Shown here piece after piece: positions 8,573-17,142 of a stretch of DNA of 22,661 nt. The notes beneath the pieces were generated by a model that ran no database searches, was not told where the DNA came from, and worked only from the letters and a program-made list of their open reading frames with translations. The translations under genes were made by a program, and so were the position numbers. Source of the DNA: PGYR01 sp041595255 (GTDB lineage Bacteria; Bacteroidota; Ignavibacteria; Kapaibacteriales; UBA2268); assembly GCA_041595255.1 (NCBI GenBank), contig JBFHKR010000033.1:1-22661 (forward strand), given 5' to 3'. Numbering within the stretch: position 1 is the stretch's first letter; every line of letters starts with the position of its first letter.

Positions 8573-9913
8573 TTACTCGAATAGAGATTCAACGCTTGGG
8601 AAAGAGTCAGGCAAAGAGAATACTACTACTTTGTCTCCTACCATAATTTGTGTGTTCCCTTTGGGGATTATTAGTTCATCATCTCTCAATATAGCACCCA
8701 AAACCGCTCCTTTTGGTATTTTTAGATGCATTATCGGTTTTCGTGTGATTTTCGATTTCTCTTTTACTACAAATTCTACAATTTCAGCGTCTAGACCAGG
8801 TAGCTCAGCGAATTTTGCTATGCCATCGCCTTTAATTAGCCGAGTTATTGCATTTACAGTGATTTGTTGCTTACTAACAACAGCGTCTAAGTTAAGAGCC
8901 GGCGTTAGTGGCAGATATTCACTCTTCTTGATTAAAGAGACTGTTCTTTTTACCCCAATATGTTGGGCTACTATGCTTGTGATGATATTAGTCTCATCGT
9001 CACCAGTTATTGCAATAAACTGATCCATAGAGTCAAGATTTTCAGACATTAGCAAATCAAGATTGGATCCGTCGCCATGTATAACAAGTGATTTGTTTAG
9101 CTTCTCTGCTATTGCACGAGCTTTTTTCTCATTACTTTCTATTATTTTCATGTTGATCTCGCCGTCTAGCTCCATCGCCATGAATGTTGCAGTTAGTCCA
9201 CCGCCTATAACTAGTATATTTTCTATTTGTTTCTTTGTTTTACCTAGGTATTCTAAAGCAGTGTCTTGATAGTAAGGAGCGCAGACCATAAATATCTGAT
9301 CTCCAGGTAGAAGTATGTCGCTCCCTTTCGGAACTATAGTGTTTTGTCCTCGCTTTATCGCTGTAACTGTTAGAGGAGGATTATCAAGTTCAATACTCAG
9401 ATCCATTAATTTTTTGTGTAAGAGCGAAGAAGTGTTATCTAATCTAAGCCCGAAGAATTTTAATTTACCCCCTTCAAACTCTATAATATCAGTAGCATTA
9501 GATTGTCTAATTAATCTAACAATAGTATCCGCAGTCTCTTTTTCTGGTTGTAAAAAATAATCAACACCAAATTCTTCTTTACTTATAATATGGTCTTCAA
9601 GTAAATATTCAGGGTTTCTAACTCGAGCAATCGTAGTTTTTACCCCATGTTTTTTTGCAATTTTACAAGCAAGAATATTTACTTCGTCATTATCAGTTAG
9701 GGCTGCTAAGACATCTGCTTTTTCTACACCTGCTTCTTTAAGTACACTCGAGCTGCAACCATTACCAGTGATAACAAAGGCGTCTAGGGTGTCGGAAGCA
9801 AAATTGGAGAGAGTTTCATTACTTTCTATAAGTGCTATATTATGCTTTTCTTTAGAGAATCGACGGGCAGATTGATATCCAATATCACCTGCACCTATAA
9901 TAATTATTTCCAT
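8573..9913 (-). CDS. trkA: Trk system NAD-binding regulator TrkA (446 aa)
   Basis: Cytoplasmic gating ring subunit of the Trk potassium transporter, with two RCK halves each made of an NAD-binding and a C-terminal ligand-binding part. The first Rossmann motif is canonical (IIGAGDIGYQSARRF, residues about 4-18, with acidic E30 in ALIESNE). The second (about 233-248) reads VIGGGLTATFMAMEL and lacks the third glycine of GxGxxG, though an acidic residue still follows in IIESNEK. RCK_C segments lie near 140-220 and 365-446. The length is close to the well-known TrkA proteins (about 458 residues). It is first in a trkA-trkH-trkH operon, so one regulator probably serves two pores. It is divergent from the GldM-like gene, with 240 bp between them. 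No matching -7 box was found for it. Confidence 0.95.
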   Translation of the reverse strand: MEIIIIGAGDIGYQSARRFSKEKHNIALIESNETLSNFASDTLDAFVITGNGCSSSVLKEAGVEKADVLAALTDNDEVNILACKIAKKHGVKTTIARVRNPEYLLEDHIISKEEFGVDYFLQPEKETADTIVRLIRQSNATDIIEFEGGKLKFFGLRLDNTSSLLHKKLMDLSIELDNPPLTVTAIKRGQNTIVPKGSDILLPGDQIFMVCAPYYQDTALEYLGKTKKQIENILVIGGGLTATFMAMELDGEINMKIIESNEKKARAIAEKLNKSLVIHGDGSNLDLLMSENLDSMDQFIAITGDDETNIITSIVAQHIGVKRTVSLIKKSEYLPLTPALNLDAVVSKQQITVNAITRLIKGDGIAKFAELPGLDAEIVEFVVKEKSKITRKPIMHLKIPKGAVLGAILRDDELIIPKGNTQIMVGDKVVVFSLPDSFPSVESLFE

Positions 9914-10066
9914 TTTAAATATTTTTTTTTATATTATGCTTTCCGTTAGATATAATTTAGAATTTATTATTTAGAAAAGAAAAAAAAGGAGCCGCATATA
10001 AGTATATTTTTTACTATTTGATATTTGTTCAGATAATTCGTAAAATAGAAATCCAATTTATACACT

Positions 10067-10100
10067 TTTGTTATTATTAAATAAATATTGTATATATTTG
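10067..10100 (+). promoter_or_regulatory. Bacteroidota-type promoter for the envelope operon
   Basis: TTTG at 10067-10070 and TATATTTG at 10093-10100 are separated by 22 bases, matching the Bacteroidota -33 TTTG / -7 TAnnTTTG arrangement. The -7 box ends 53 bases before the ATG at 10154, leaving room for a short 5' leader. This is the best-supported promoter in the window. Confidence 0.6.
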
Positions 10101-10132
10101 GCGTGTGTCTGTTTTAACTAAAATTGAAATTT

Positions 10133-10148
10133 AAAATAATTCAAAGGT
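10133..10148 (+). repeat. Repeated translation leader, copy 1
   Basis: AAAATAATTCAAAGGT stands just before the ATG at 10154 and is repeated exactly before the next gene (12459-12474). It holds AAAGG, a partial Shine-Dalgarno sequence, 6 bases before the start codon. It supports the start choice for the GldM-like gene. Confidence 0.6.
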
Positions 10149-10153
10149 AAAAT

Positions 10154-12457
10154 ATGTCTAAAGGCGGTGGAGCTGGTAAGGTTTATTTCGTGCTTTATCT
10201 AGCGGTAGTATTAGAGCTTCTAATCATTATCGTTGAGAGAGATGAAGCAGAAGAGCACTTACATCAGAAGCAAAAAGAGGCGATGAAAATCGTTCAGTCA
10301 ATTCTATCACAACTTCAGTCCGGTTCAGGTACTGAGGGCATAAACACAAGACCACAAGATGAGATTACTATTCCACCTCCAGGTGTGAATATTAAAGAGG
10401 TTTTGGGTATCGACATCAAATCTGAAAGAAGATATATTGTTGAAGTTGGTGTCACTGACGTTAGTGCTAATTCTAGCAGAATGGAAGGTGAGGCTCAGAA
10501 AGAATATATGGAAAGATTGGAAAAGTTAGTGAGACTAGCTAACGTAGAAGATTTGGAATATCAGGTCTTTTATAATAGTAGTCTAGAAACTGGCGCTGTT
10601 CCCCCCTTCCCTAGTAATGACTATTTTAGAGAAAAGTCCATCGACTTTACAACTTTTGACCTTGGAAAAGCTATTATAGACCCCGAGACCAATGTTGCTT
10701 GGGAGTTTGTTGGTATCCAAAAAATTAAAATGGATGCTGAAGCTACTTTCAAAAAACTAGACCTAGCTAATATTAGCAAAGATCTGATGCATCCGATTTA
10801 TGACAAAGCGAACAAACTAGTTCGTGGTCCAACTTTCGGACCTAATGGATTCCCCGAAGATAGTATTTTCCACTACTCTATACCTGAAACTAAATTAGCT
10901 TCTGGTATATTTGGTGATAGAGGTACTCTAAGTAAAAGAGCTTTTGTTGTCAATTTCCAACCACCAGGTAAAGCAGGTTGGTATAAATTGCGTTTCGTTT
11001 CTAAGACTAATAGAATCTTAGGTGTTCGTTCTGACCAAAAAGTGGAAGAACTAGATAAAGAAGCTACTGTAAATATCGGTACGGTACAGTTAAAAGTTAC
11101 TGACCTTATGAAAGTAGAAAAAGAACTACAAAGAAAACTAGAAAAATATGAAGTACCTGCTGCGGAGGTCTTAACTTCTAGTGGTGGTTTCAGAGCTTTT
11201 GATGAAGCAATAGAAAAAGCCAAAAACAAAGCTTCCAAAGAAGAAGATGCTGGAGATTTGATTGGAAATATTAGATTGTACGGTTATATCGTAAAACTAC
11301 TTACTCCAGGTCAATCACAAAACTTCGAGCAAAACAAAGGTGACATAGAGTTTAATATTCGCGTTATGACTCCTAAACCTAAGATGGCAGATCCTGTACT
11401 TAATGTCTCTGATAATTTCTACAGATTTAATGAAGGTAAGATAAACTTTAGACTAAATATTTCCCCTTATCAAGGAGATGCAAATATAATCAGAGGGACT
11501 GTACATGATGCAGCATCTGGAACTTCTAGTCAACCAGTTGCAAACATCATATTTAAAAAGGCTGGTGATAATAGTGCTGTAGACGGTAAAAGTGTCGATT
11601 ACATAGCAACTATAGATAAGGAATTATCTGCAGGTGCTAATGGTGGACCTCGAACTTATAAAATCAAGTTGACTCACCAACTACAAGGTAAGAGTGATGT
11701 TAAAGAACCTAGTTTGTTTGTATTCCCTGCTAAAGTAGAAGAAAAGATACGTAACTTACAAGCTAAGTTGAGTGCTTTATCTGTATATGGCGAACAATTG
11801 TTCTTTAATTTTGAACCACCATCTGGTAACAAAATCGCTCCTGAGCAATTCGGATACTACTTCAAAACTGATGCAGATGCACAAGACAGAGGCTTAGTAA
11901 ATGGCCTTTCAGCTGAAAGGTCAGATAACCTTTACTTCTCAGCTGATATGAAGAAAGCATCGCTTAGAATAGTATGGACTGATCCAATAACTAAAGAAGA
12001 AATAGATATATTCCCTAAATATGAATTTAAAATTGCACAATCAGAGCCAGGTATTTCATATCTAAACCAACAAGTTAATGCTTCTGTTGATGGTGATATG
12101 GTCAGAGTAAGAGTAACTGGTATAAATGTAATTGCTCCTAAAATTGGTAAAGAGGGAAGTACTCAAGAAGCTGAAGTATCGTTAACTCTAGATGCTCCGC
12201 AAGTAAGAATACCAGGGTATACAGTAGTAGGTAAACCTACGATATCAGTAAAAGGAGGTCAAGCTCAAATCGACTTTACTCTAAGAGGAGAGCCAGATGA
12301 TGATGGAAATATACGTGGAACTGTTGTTGTTAAAGGTTCGGCTGTAGCAATTAATCCTATAAATGGAGCACAATCTAACCCAAGACCAATTAATTTGAAT
12401 GTTCAGATTAAACAGAAAGCAGAGAAACAAGATAATTTCTACAATGAGTACGATTAA
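10154..12457 (+). CDS. Large single-pass envelope protein, GldM/PorM-like architecture (767 aa)
   Basis: Probably an inner-membrane-anchored protein with a long periplasmic part. A short Gly/Lys-rich cytoplasmic start (MSKGGGAGK) is followed by a single helix (about 10-28) with no cleavage site and a glutamate inside it (E21), then a charged helix (about 28-55) and a Pro/Thr-rich linker (about 58-75). The remaining roughly 690 residues are mixed, with Lys/Glu-rich helical stretches near 320-370 and beta-rich Ig-like stretches towards the C-terminus. This resembles GldM/PorM, the periplasmic stalk of the type IX secretion/gliding motor, which also has one N-terminal helix and stacked beta domains, but that protein is about 515 residues. 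gldK, gldL and gldN are not adjacent. It is first gene of an operon with two outer-membrane-like proteins. Function is inferred; TolR/ExbD/MotB-like roles are alternatives. Confidence 0.5.
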   Translation: MSKGGGAGKVYFVLYLAVVLELLIIIVERDEAEEHLHQKQKEAMKIVQSILSQLQSGSGTEGINTRPQDEITIPPPGVNIKEVLGIDIKSERRYIVEVGVTDVSANSSRMEGEAQKEYMERLEKLVRLANVEDLEYQVFYNSSLETGAVPPFPSNDYFREKSIDFTTFDLGKAIIDPETNVAWEFVGIQKIKMDAEATFKKLDLANISKDLMHPIYDKANKLVRGPTFGPNGFPEDSIFHYSIPETKLASGIFGDRGTLSKRAFVVNFQPPGKAGWYKLRFVSKTNRILGVRSDQKVEELDKEATVNIGTVQLKVTDLMKVEKELQRKLEKYEVPAAEVLTSSGGFRAFDEAIEKAKNKASKEEDAGDLIGNIRLYGYIVKLLTPGQSQNFEQNKGDIEFNIRVMTPKPKMADPVLNVSDNFYRFNEGKINFRLNISPYQGDANIIRGTVHDAASGTSSQPVANIIFKKAGDNSAVDGKSVDYIATIDKELSAGANGGPRTYKIKLTHQLQGKSDVKEPSLFVFPAKVEEKIRNLQAKLSALSVYGEQLFFNFEPPSGNKIAPEQFGYYFKTDADAQDRGLVNGLSAERSDNLYFSADMKKASLRIVWTDPITKEEIDIFPKYEFKIAQSEPGISYLNQQVNASVDGDMVRVRVTGINVIAPKIGKEGSTQEAEVSLTLDAPQVRIPGYTVVGKPTISVKGGQAQIDFTLRGEPDDDGNIRGTVVVKGSAVAINPINGAQSNPRPINLNVQIKQKAEKQDNFYNEYD

Positions 12458-12458
12458 T

Positions 12459-12474
12459 AAAATAATTCAAAGGT
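12459..12474 (+). repeat. Repeated translation leader, copy 2
   Basis: Exact second copy of AAAATAATTCAAAGGT (first at 10133-10148), here between the stop at 12457 and the ATG at 12482, with AAAGG 8 bases before the start codon. It marks the real start of the second envelope gene. Confidence 0.6.
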
Positions 12475-12481
12475 TAAAATA

Positions 12482-14233
12482 ATGAACAGTTTTAAAATAA
12501 AAGTATATGCTCTATTAGTAGCTATCTTTGTTCTCTCTTCCTTAGGGTTAGAAGCACAGCGAATAGACGATGTGAGCTCTATACTGACTAGATTTAAAAA
12601 CTATAGATTTGGTGCGGTAAATGTTTATAAAATTACTACACCAGATGAAATAAAAGAGATTGTAGAGACAAAGCGAAAGAAAAAGACTGCCGCTGGTGGT
12701 GCTACAGATGAAAAATGTCTTGAGGAAGTAGAGCCAGGTATTAAGAGTATAATAGAGTCAGAAATACTAAATGGTAATTCTCAATCTGGAACTGCAAGAT
12801 CAATAATTATTGGTGGCTATCCTATGCCTCCAGATGATGTTTATGAATGCGTTTACAAGACTCTTTATGATAGACTAGTTGGTGGAGTTGGTGAGGCTCT
12901 TTCTCCTAAAGCATATTTAGTTACTTCACGCCCTGAAAAAGGTGGGATTCCTGATAGAATCATAGGTATGATCTATATGGAGCTAGAATTTGATCGAGCT
13001 ACTCAAGAAGTAAGAGAAGATCTAGAATTCGTTTCTACAGAGAATGTATACTCTTATGATAGATTGAAGGAAACAGACATTGATCCTGCTAAATATGGTT
13101 ATGCTAACTTATATGATTTGGTTTATGCATATCTAATCCAAGGTAACTTTGAAAATGAGACAATGGCAGCTCGTGCTATTGGTACTGATGTTCGTTACTT
13201 GGGTAAAGAGTACGGCGTTTCACAACCTTTGATTGTTGACAATAGAGTTGGATCTAAAGATATACAATTATATAAAAGAATATCACAAGGTCAACCTGAA
13301 AGATATATGGGTAAAAACAATATCTTAACAGTTAGCCCTGATCTAATCAGTTGGACTCAATATGAACCACAGTTTGCTCGTAAGAGAGATGGTTCTATTG
13401 CTACGGACTCTATGGGTAATGCTATCCTTGATCCACGAAGAGCAACTAATGATTATTTACCAAACTTCGGTGTAGAACTGAAATATGGTATAGAAGGTAT
13501 TAACTATCCTTCATTCTGGAGTAATAGAATGACACTTTCTGCTATATGGAAGAATGTGAAATTTGGGCTGATACTTCCTACAGAAGGATGGGCTTCATTC
13601 TCTGAAGATGTTTACAATCAACAAAGAACAATGACTTACGGTGGTGTAGGTGTAGCAGGGGTATTAGATTTCCCATTTGCAATTATACCTCGTAGTGACG
13701 TATTCCAAGTTCAATTTGGATATGTATTTGGTGATGCTGTAGCGGGTAATGGTACTACCACTGTGGATACTGACCCATTCACTTTCCAAAGAAGTCTCAA
13801 TAATAATGACTATTTGATGAGATTCAATACTCAAGTACATTATACTTTTGGTATTAGTGTTGATGAAGATTATTTTATGCGATTTAGTGTCGGTGGTACA
13901 GGTTACTCTATGGAAACTTGGGGCTACGAAATCAATGATGATCTAGATAACCCAAGTGTTAACTTAGAAGAAAGAGAAAGTGAATTCGTTGGTGGTATAT
14001 CTGGTAAATTAGAATTCATGACTACAAACAATACTACACCATTTGGTGGTGGCATTCAATATTTCGATGAATCATTGCAGTTCAATGGTTGGGTACAAGT
14101 TCCTGTAGTTGAGAATACTTTCTCTATTAGGTTAGAAGCTAATGGCTATGCCGTTGCTTTCAGAAAATCGCCTAGACCTTGGGAAATGAACTCATTGCTA
14201 GTGCCTATGGCTCGTTTAATTTATGTATTCTAA
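12482..14233 (+). CDS. Secreted protein with likely C-terminal outer-membrane beta-barrel (583 aa)
   Basis: Not recognised as a named family. The N-terminus is a good signal peptide (MNSFKIKVYALLVAIFVLSS, probable cleavage near LEAQ, about residue 25). The first 270 or so residues look like a soluble periplasmic domain. The rest is rich in alternating aromatic and polar residues (YGIEGINYPSF, FQVQFGYVFGDAVAG, YLMRFNTQVHYTFGISV, FMRFSVGGTGYSM), typical of barrel strands, and the protein ends in RLIYVF, with the terminal Phe common in outer-membrane barrels. It lies 24 bp after the GldM-like gene behind a duplicated leader, and 28 bp before a third gene of similar plan, so the three are probably one operon. 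It may be the outer-membrane partner of the GldM-like stalk, in the place PorP/SprF- or GldN-type proteins would take; that is inference. Confidence 0.6.
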   Translation: MNSFKIKVYALLVAIFVLSSLGLEAQRIDDVSSILTRFKNYRFGAVNVYKITTPDEIKEIVETKRKKKTAAGGATDEKCLEEVEPGIKSIIESEILNGNSQSGTARSIIIGGYPMPPDDVYECVYKTLYDRLVGGVGEALSPKAYLVTSRPEKGGIPDRIIGMIYMELEFDRATQEVREDLEFVSTENVYSYDRLKETDIDPAKYGYANLYDLVYAYLIQGNFENETMAARAIGTDVRYLGKEYGVSQPLIVDNRVGSKDIQLYKRISQGQPERYMGKNNILTVSPDLISWTQYEPQFARKRDGSIATDSMGNAILDPRRATNDYLPNFGVELKYGIEGINYPSFWSNRMTLSAIWKNVKFGLILPTEGWASFSEDVYNQQRTMTYGGVGVAGVLDFPFAIIPRSDVFQVQFGYVFGDAVAGNGTTTVDTDPFTFQRSLNNNDYLMRFNTQVHYTFGISVDEDYFMRFSVGGTGYSMETWGYEINDDLDNPSVNLEERESEFVGGISGKLEFMTTNNTTPFGGGIQYFDESLQFNGWVQVPVVENTFSIRLEANGYAVAFRKSPRPWEMNSLLVPMARLIYVF

Positions 14234-14261
14234 TAATTGTAAAACAGAAAGAAAATTGAAT

Positions 14262-15716
14262 ATGAAAAAAATAAAAATAATATTAATTGTAAGCATTATT
14301 ATGCTAGCGAGCTCTTCTTACAAGACAATGGCGCAAGCATCAAGTGATTACAGCTACGTAGATTCTTTGACGACGATTGATTATGAATTACGTAAAATGT
14401 TCCCTCGTTGGAAAGTCTGTGAGCCAGATTTGCAATTCCAAATCTATCAAGCATTTTCTATTTACGGATATTCTAAAGATGAGTTGAATATCGAGGAAAT
14501 TGAAGTTTTAGCTTCACCTAAGCCACCTAGAGAAAAGAACTATGAGATTCTTTTGATTAGTTGCGGTAAAGCAACTATGAAACCTCAAGAAATTGATCAA
14601 AATATCAAGAAAATCTCTAAGTATTTGTCAGGTGACGAAAACTATAATATATATGAAAGACCAAATCCAGGTGCAGATTCTAGAACTTATTGTTATATAG
14701 AGATACCTCCTGAAATTCCAGTTAAGCCTTCAGAAGCTACAGCTATCCAAGATTATTTGAAGCCAGAAGATAAGATACAAGCAATCACTTTATCTTTATT
14801 TGAGCAATCTCTTAAAATTGGTGAAACAGGGTTTTGGATTCAAAATAAAGTTGGAACAGATGAGGTCGGATATCAATTTTGGTCAGCTGGTGAAAGTAAA
14901 GTTACTATCCAAAGACCTTTGATGAACAATACTGACCCTGCTACTAGAGAATTCGTTCCTAGATTAATCAATGCTTATTTAGGTGGTGGTTATAGACATT
15001 CATCTGGATTAGATAACGCAGGTACAGCATTTTCGTGGGTAGCTGATAGAACATTGAACGCGGGTCCTGATGGTAAATTAGTTGCTGGTTTCGATGTTCA
15101 TATGCCATTTCACCCTCAATTTGGGGTAGGTCTAAATTTAGAATTGCCATTCAGTGATTTGAGAAACAGTAATGTTGCTAGAGAATCTTATGGCGTATAT
15201 ACTAATGAAAATGTAGAATTTAGAAGGGATGATGAGTATCAAGATCCACGTAATGGTGACCCAACTATTACTAAAACAGGTATTGCAGCTTTATTAAGAG
15301 AAACTGGTCAAGCTACATTGTTTTATAATTTATGGGTAGGTAACGAAAATACTCCATCTCATTATTTCAGATTTGACGTAGGTGCTAGTTATGCACAAGT
15401 TGATGAGTATTTGTTATATCAACAAGGTTTCGAATACATAATCGAAAGAGAAAATGTAACAGGACTTAGTACTTACAAACCGAATGAATTTGCTGATTGG
15501 TTATTCTTAAAAGCACAATATAGAAATCAACAAGCATTTCCATTTAGTTTGAGTGTCCAATATTCAAACCAGATACTAATGGCTCAGGCATATTTGCCAA
15601 TATTCGGTAATTGGTTCTTACTAGAAGGAAGGTTCTCAACTATATTAAGGGATCAAAGACCTTATGAGATTCAGAACTTCTTTATGATAAGTCCAATTCT
15701 AAGAATAACTATATAA
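14262..15716 (+). CDS. Secreted protein with likely outer-membrane beta-barrel (484 aa)
   Basis: No family recognised. I place the start at 14262 because the following sequence is a clear signal peptide (MKKIKIILIVSIIMLASSS, cleavage probably near TMAQA); an in-frame ATG at 14223 overlaps the previous gene and would add 13 polar residues in front of it. Residues about 30-230 look like a periplasmic domain (MFPRWKVCEPDLQFQIYQAF and onward). From about 235 there are barrel-like strands (LINAYLGGGYRHSSG, KLVAGFDVHMP, FGVGLNLELPF, HYFRFDVGASYAQV, FPFSLSVQYSNQI, NWFLLEGRFSTIL), and the end FFMISPILRITI is strand-like. The general plan matches the preceding gene, so the two may be distant relatives or partners. 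It closes the operon: an intrinsic terminator begins 10 bases after the stop. Confidence 0.6.
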   Translation: MKKIKIILIVSIIMLASSSYKTMAQASSDYSYVDSLTTIDYELRKMFPRWKVCEPDLQFQIYQAFSIYGYSKDELNIEEIEVLASPKPPREKNYEILLISCGKATMKPQEIDQNIKKISKYLSGDENYNIYERPNPGADSRTYCYIEIPPEIPVKPSEATAIQDYLKPEDKIQAITLSLFEQSLKIGETGFWIQNKVGTDEVGYQFWSAGESKVTIQRPLMNNTDPATREFVPRLINAYLGGGYRHSSGLDNAGTAFSWVADRTLNAGPDGKLVAGFDVHMPFHPQFGVGLNLELPFSDLRNSNVARESYGVYTNENVEFRRDDEYQDPRNGDPTITKTGIAALLRETGQATLFYNLWVGNENTPSHYFRFDVGASYAQVDEYLLYQQGFEYIIERENVTGLSTYKPNEFADWLFLKAQYRNQQAFPFSLSVQYSNQILMAQAYLPIFGNWFLLEGRFSTILRDQRPYEIQNFFMISPILRITI

Positions 15717-15725
15717 GAAATCAAC

Positions 15726-15760
15726 AACCCTTCTGTTTTAGAGCAGAGGGGTTTTTTTTT
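15726..15760 (+). terminator. Intrinsic terminator of the envelope operon
   Basis: AACCCTTCTG (15726-15735) pairs with CAGAGGGGTT (15744-15753) through one G-U wobble, giving a 10-bp stem with an 8-base loop, followed by a continuous T-run to 15760. A strong, textbook rho-independent terminator. Confidence 0.9.
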
Positions 15761-15785
15761 ATTTCTACATTCAGTAACTTGCAAG

Positions 15786-17141
15786 ATGATTAGAGCCATT
15801 GTCATATTAATTGCATTAACTTCAGTATTTACTACAAGTAATATACTTTTAGCCCAATCTGATAGTATATCAGACCAGCCTACAGCTCAAGATAGCTCTG
15901 CTAAAAGAAAAGATTTGATGCGAACAGCTTCAGTTACCTACGAAAAGAAAGATATTAAACTTACAATTCAGAATGTCGATATATCTAACTATCCTATTGT
16001 AAAAGTTATAGTTGAAGCTTATAATATCTATGGTCAACCTTTGGATACTCTTTATTCGGAAGGTTTATCGGTATTGGAAAATGGGATAGAGCACCAAGTA
16101 ATATCTGTAGATAAACTTTCTATAAATGAAAGAGTGCCTGTAGATTTTATATTTGTTATAGATCAAACAGGTTCTATGCAATCTTATATCGACGCAGTTA
16201 GACAAAAAGTAAGAGATCTTACGGATTTCTTAAAAACTCGCGGTATTGATTATACTTTAGGTCTAATTTTATTTTCTGACGAAGTTGATAAAATATATCA
16301 ACCAACTCCAGATGTAAACGATTTCTTAGGTTGGATAGGAAGGGTAAAGGCTAAGGGTGGTGGAGATGTAAAAGAAAATGCTTTAGAAGCACTAAAGGCA
16401 ACTAGCAAACAAATCGAATACAGACCCTCTGCCAATAAAGTTGCTGTCTTAGTTACAGATGCTCCTTATCACCAAGCTGGTGAGACTGGGGTAGGTAGCT
16501 CAGACCAAACTACAGAGTCTATTACTAAAATGCTTTTCGATGATCAAATAAGAGTTTTCAGTATTGTACCGCCTAGGTTGTCTGCTTATAACTATATTTC
16601 TTCGAATACTAGAGGAAACTTTTATGATATAGATTATCCATTTTCTACTATTTTAGATAATTTTTCTAATCAATTAACTAATCTATATGCTCTTAAGTAT
16701 AGAACAGAAAAACCTGCGATACCAGATAGTATTGATATCGCTATAATTAACGAAAGAAAAGAAGAGCTTACCAAAAAGACGATTCCAATAGTTGAGTTAG
16801 GGCGTAAGTTAATAATTGAAAATATGCTCTATCAAACAGGGAGCTCTAATTTACCAGACTCGGTTCCTGAGTTAGAAGTACTTTCACAGTTTATGCATAA
16901 TAGAAAGAATGTTGTTGTCATGATAGAAGGGCATACAGATGCCATTGGAAGTGAAGAGACAAATAATCGACTTTCTAAATTTAGAGCAGAGAATGTTAAA
17001 TCTTATTTAGTTAAAAAAGGAATTTCACCTAAGAGAATAAAAACTCAAGGTTACGGGGAAAGTCGTCCTATAGCATCAAATAATACGGACTTCGGTCGTA
17101 AACTAAATAGGCGTACCGAGATAATAATAATTGCTAAATAA
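15786..17141 (+). CDS. Secreted von Willebrand A domain protein with C-terminal OmpA domain (451 aa)
   Basis: Likely a periplasmic or outer-membrane-attached protein that binds peptidoglycan through its C-terminus and a protein partner through its VWA domain. A signal peptide (about 1-24, cleavage near LLAQS) is followed by a beta-rich stretch, a VWA domain (about 115-300) with the metal-site motif DQTGS and a later TDAP, and an OmpA-like domain (about 345-451) with GHTDAIGS, LSKFRAENVKSYL, GYGESRP and NRRTEI, the usual peptidoglycan-binding signature. The metal motif has Thr where DxSxS has Ser, which normally still allows binding. It starts 26 bases after the terminator of the envelope operon and reads the same way, so it may belong to that system through read-through or its own unseen promoter. 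It ends one base short of the convergent pyrE. Confidence 0.85.
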   Translation: MIRAIVILIALTSVFTTSNILLAQSDSISDQPTAQDSSAKRKDLMRTASVTYEKKDIKLTIQNVDISNYPIVKVIVEAYNIYGQPLDTLYSEGLSVLENGIEHQVISVDKLSINERVPVDFIFVIDQTGSMQSYIDAVRQKVRDLTDFLKTRGIDYTLGLILFSDEVDKIYQPTPDVNDFLGWIGRVKAKGGGDVKENALEALKATSKQIEYRPSANKVAVLVTDAPYHQAGETGVGSSDQTTESITKMLFDDQIRVFSIVPPRLSAYNYISSNTRGNFYDIDYPFSTILDNFSNQLTNLYALKYRTEKPAIPDSIDIAIINERKEELTKKTIPIVELGRKLIIENMLYQTGSSNLPDSVPELEVLSQFMHNRKNVVVMIEGHTDAIGSEETNNRLSKFRAENVKSYLVKKGISPKRIKTQGYGESRPIASNNTDFGRKLNRRTEIIIIAK

Positions 17142-17142
17142 C

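Noticed and set aside
8631..9560. Several plus-strand open frames of 68-130 codons opposite trkA
   Set aside because: trkA is certain here, and these frames show low-complexity antisense composition.
10873..11238. Minus-strand 121-codon open frame inside the GldM-like gene
   Set aside because: Ser/Leu-rich antisense shadow of a long, well-composed gene; no domain or start signal.
14223..14261. Earlier ATG for the third envelope gene
   Set aside because: It lies inside the previous gene and would place 13 polar residues before a good signal peptide that begins at 14262.
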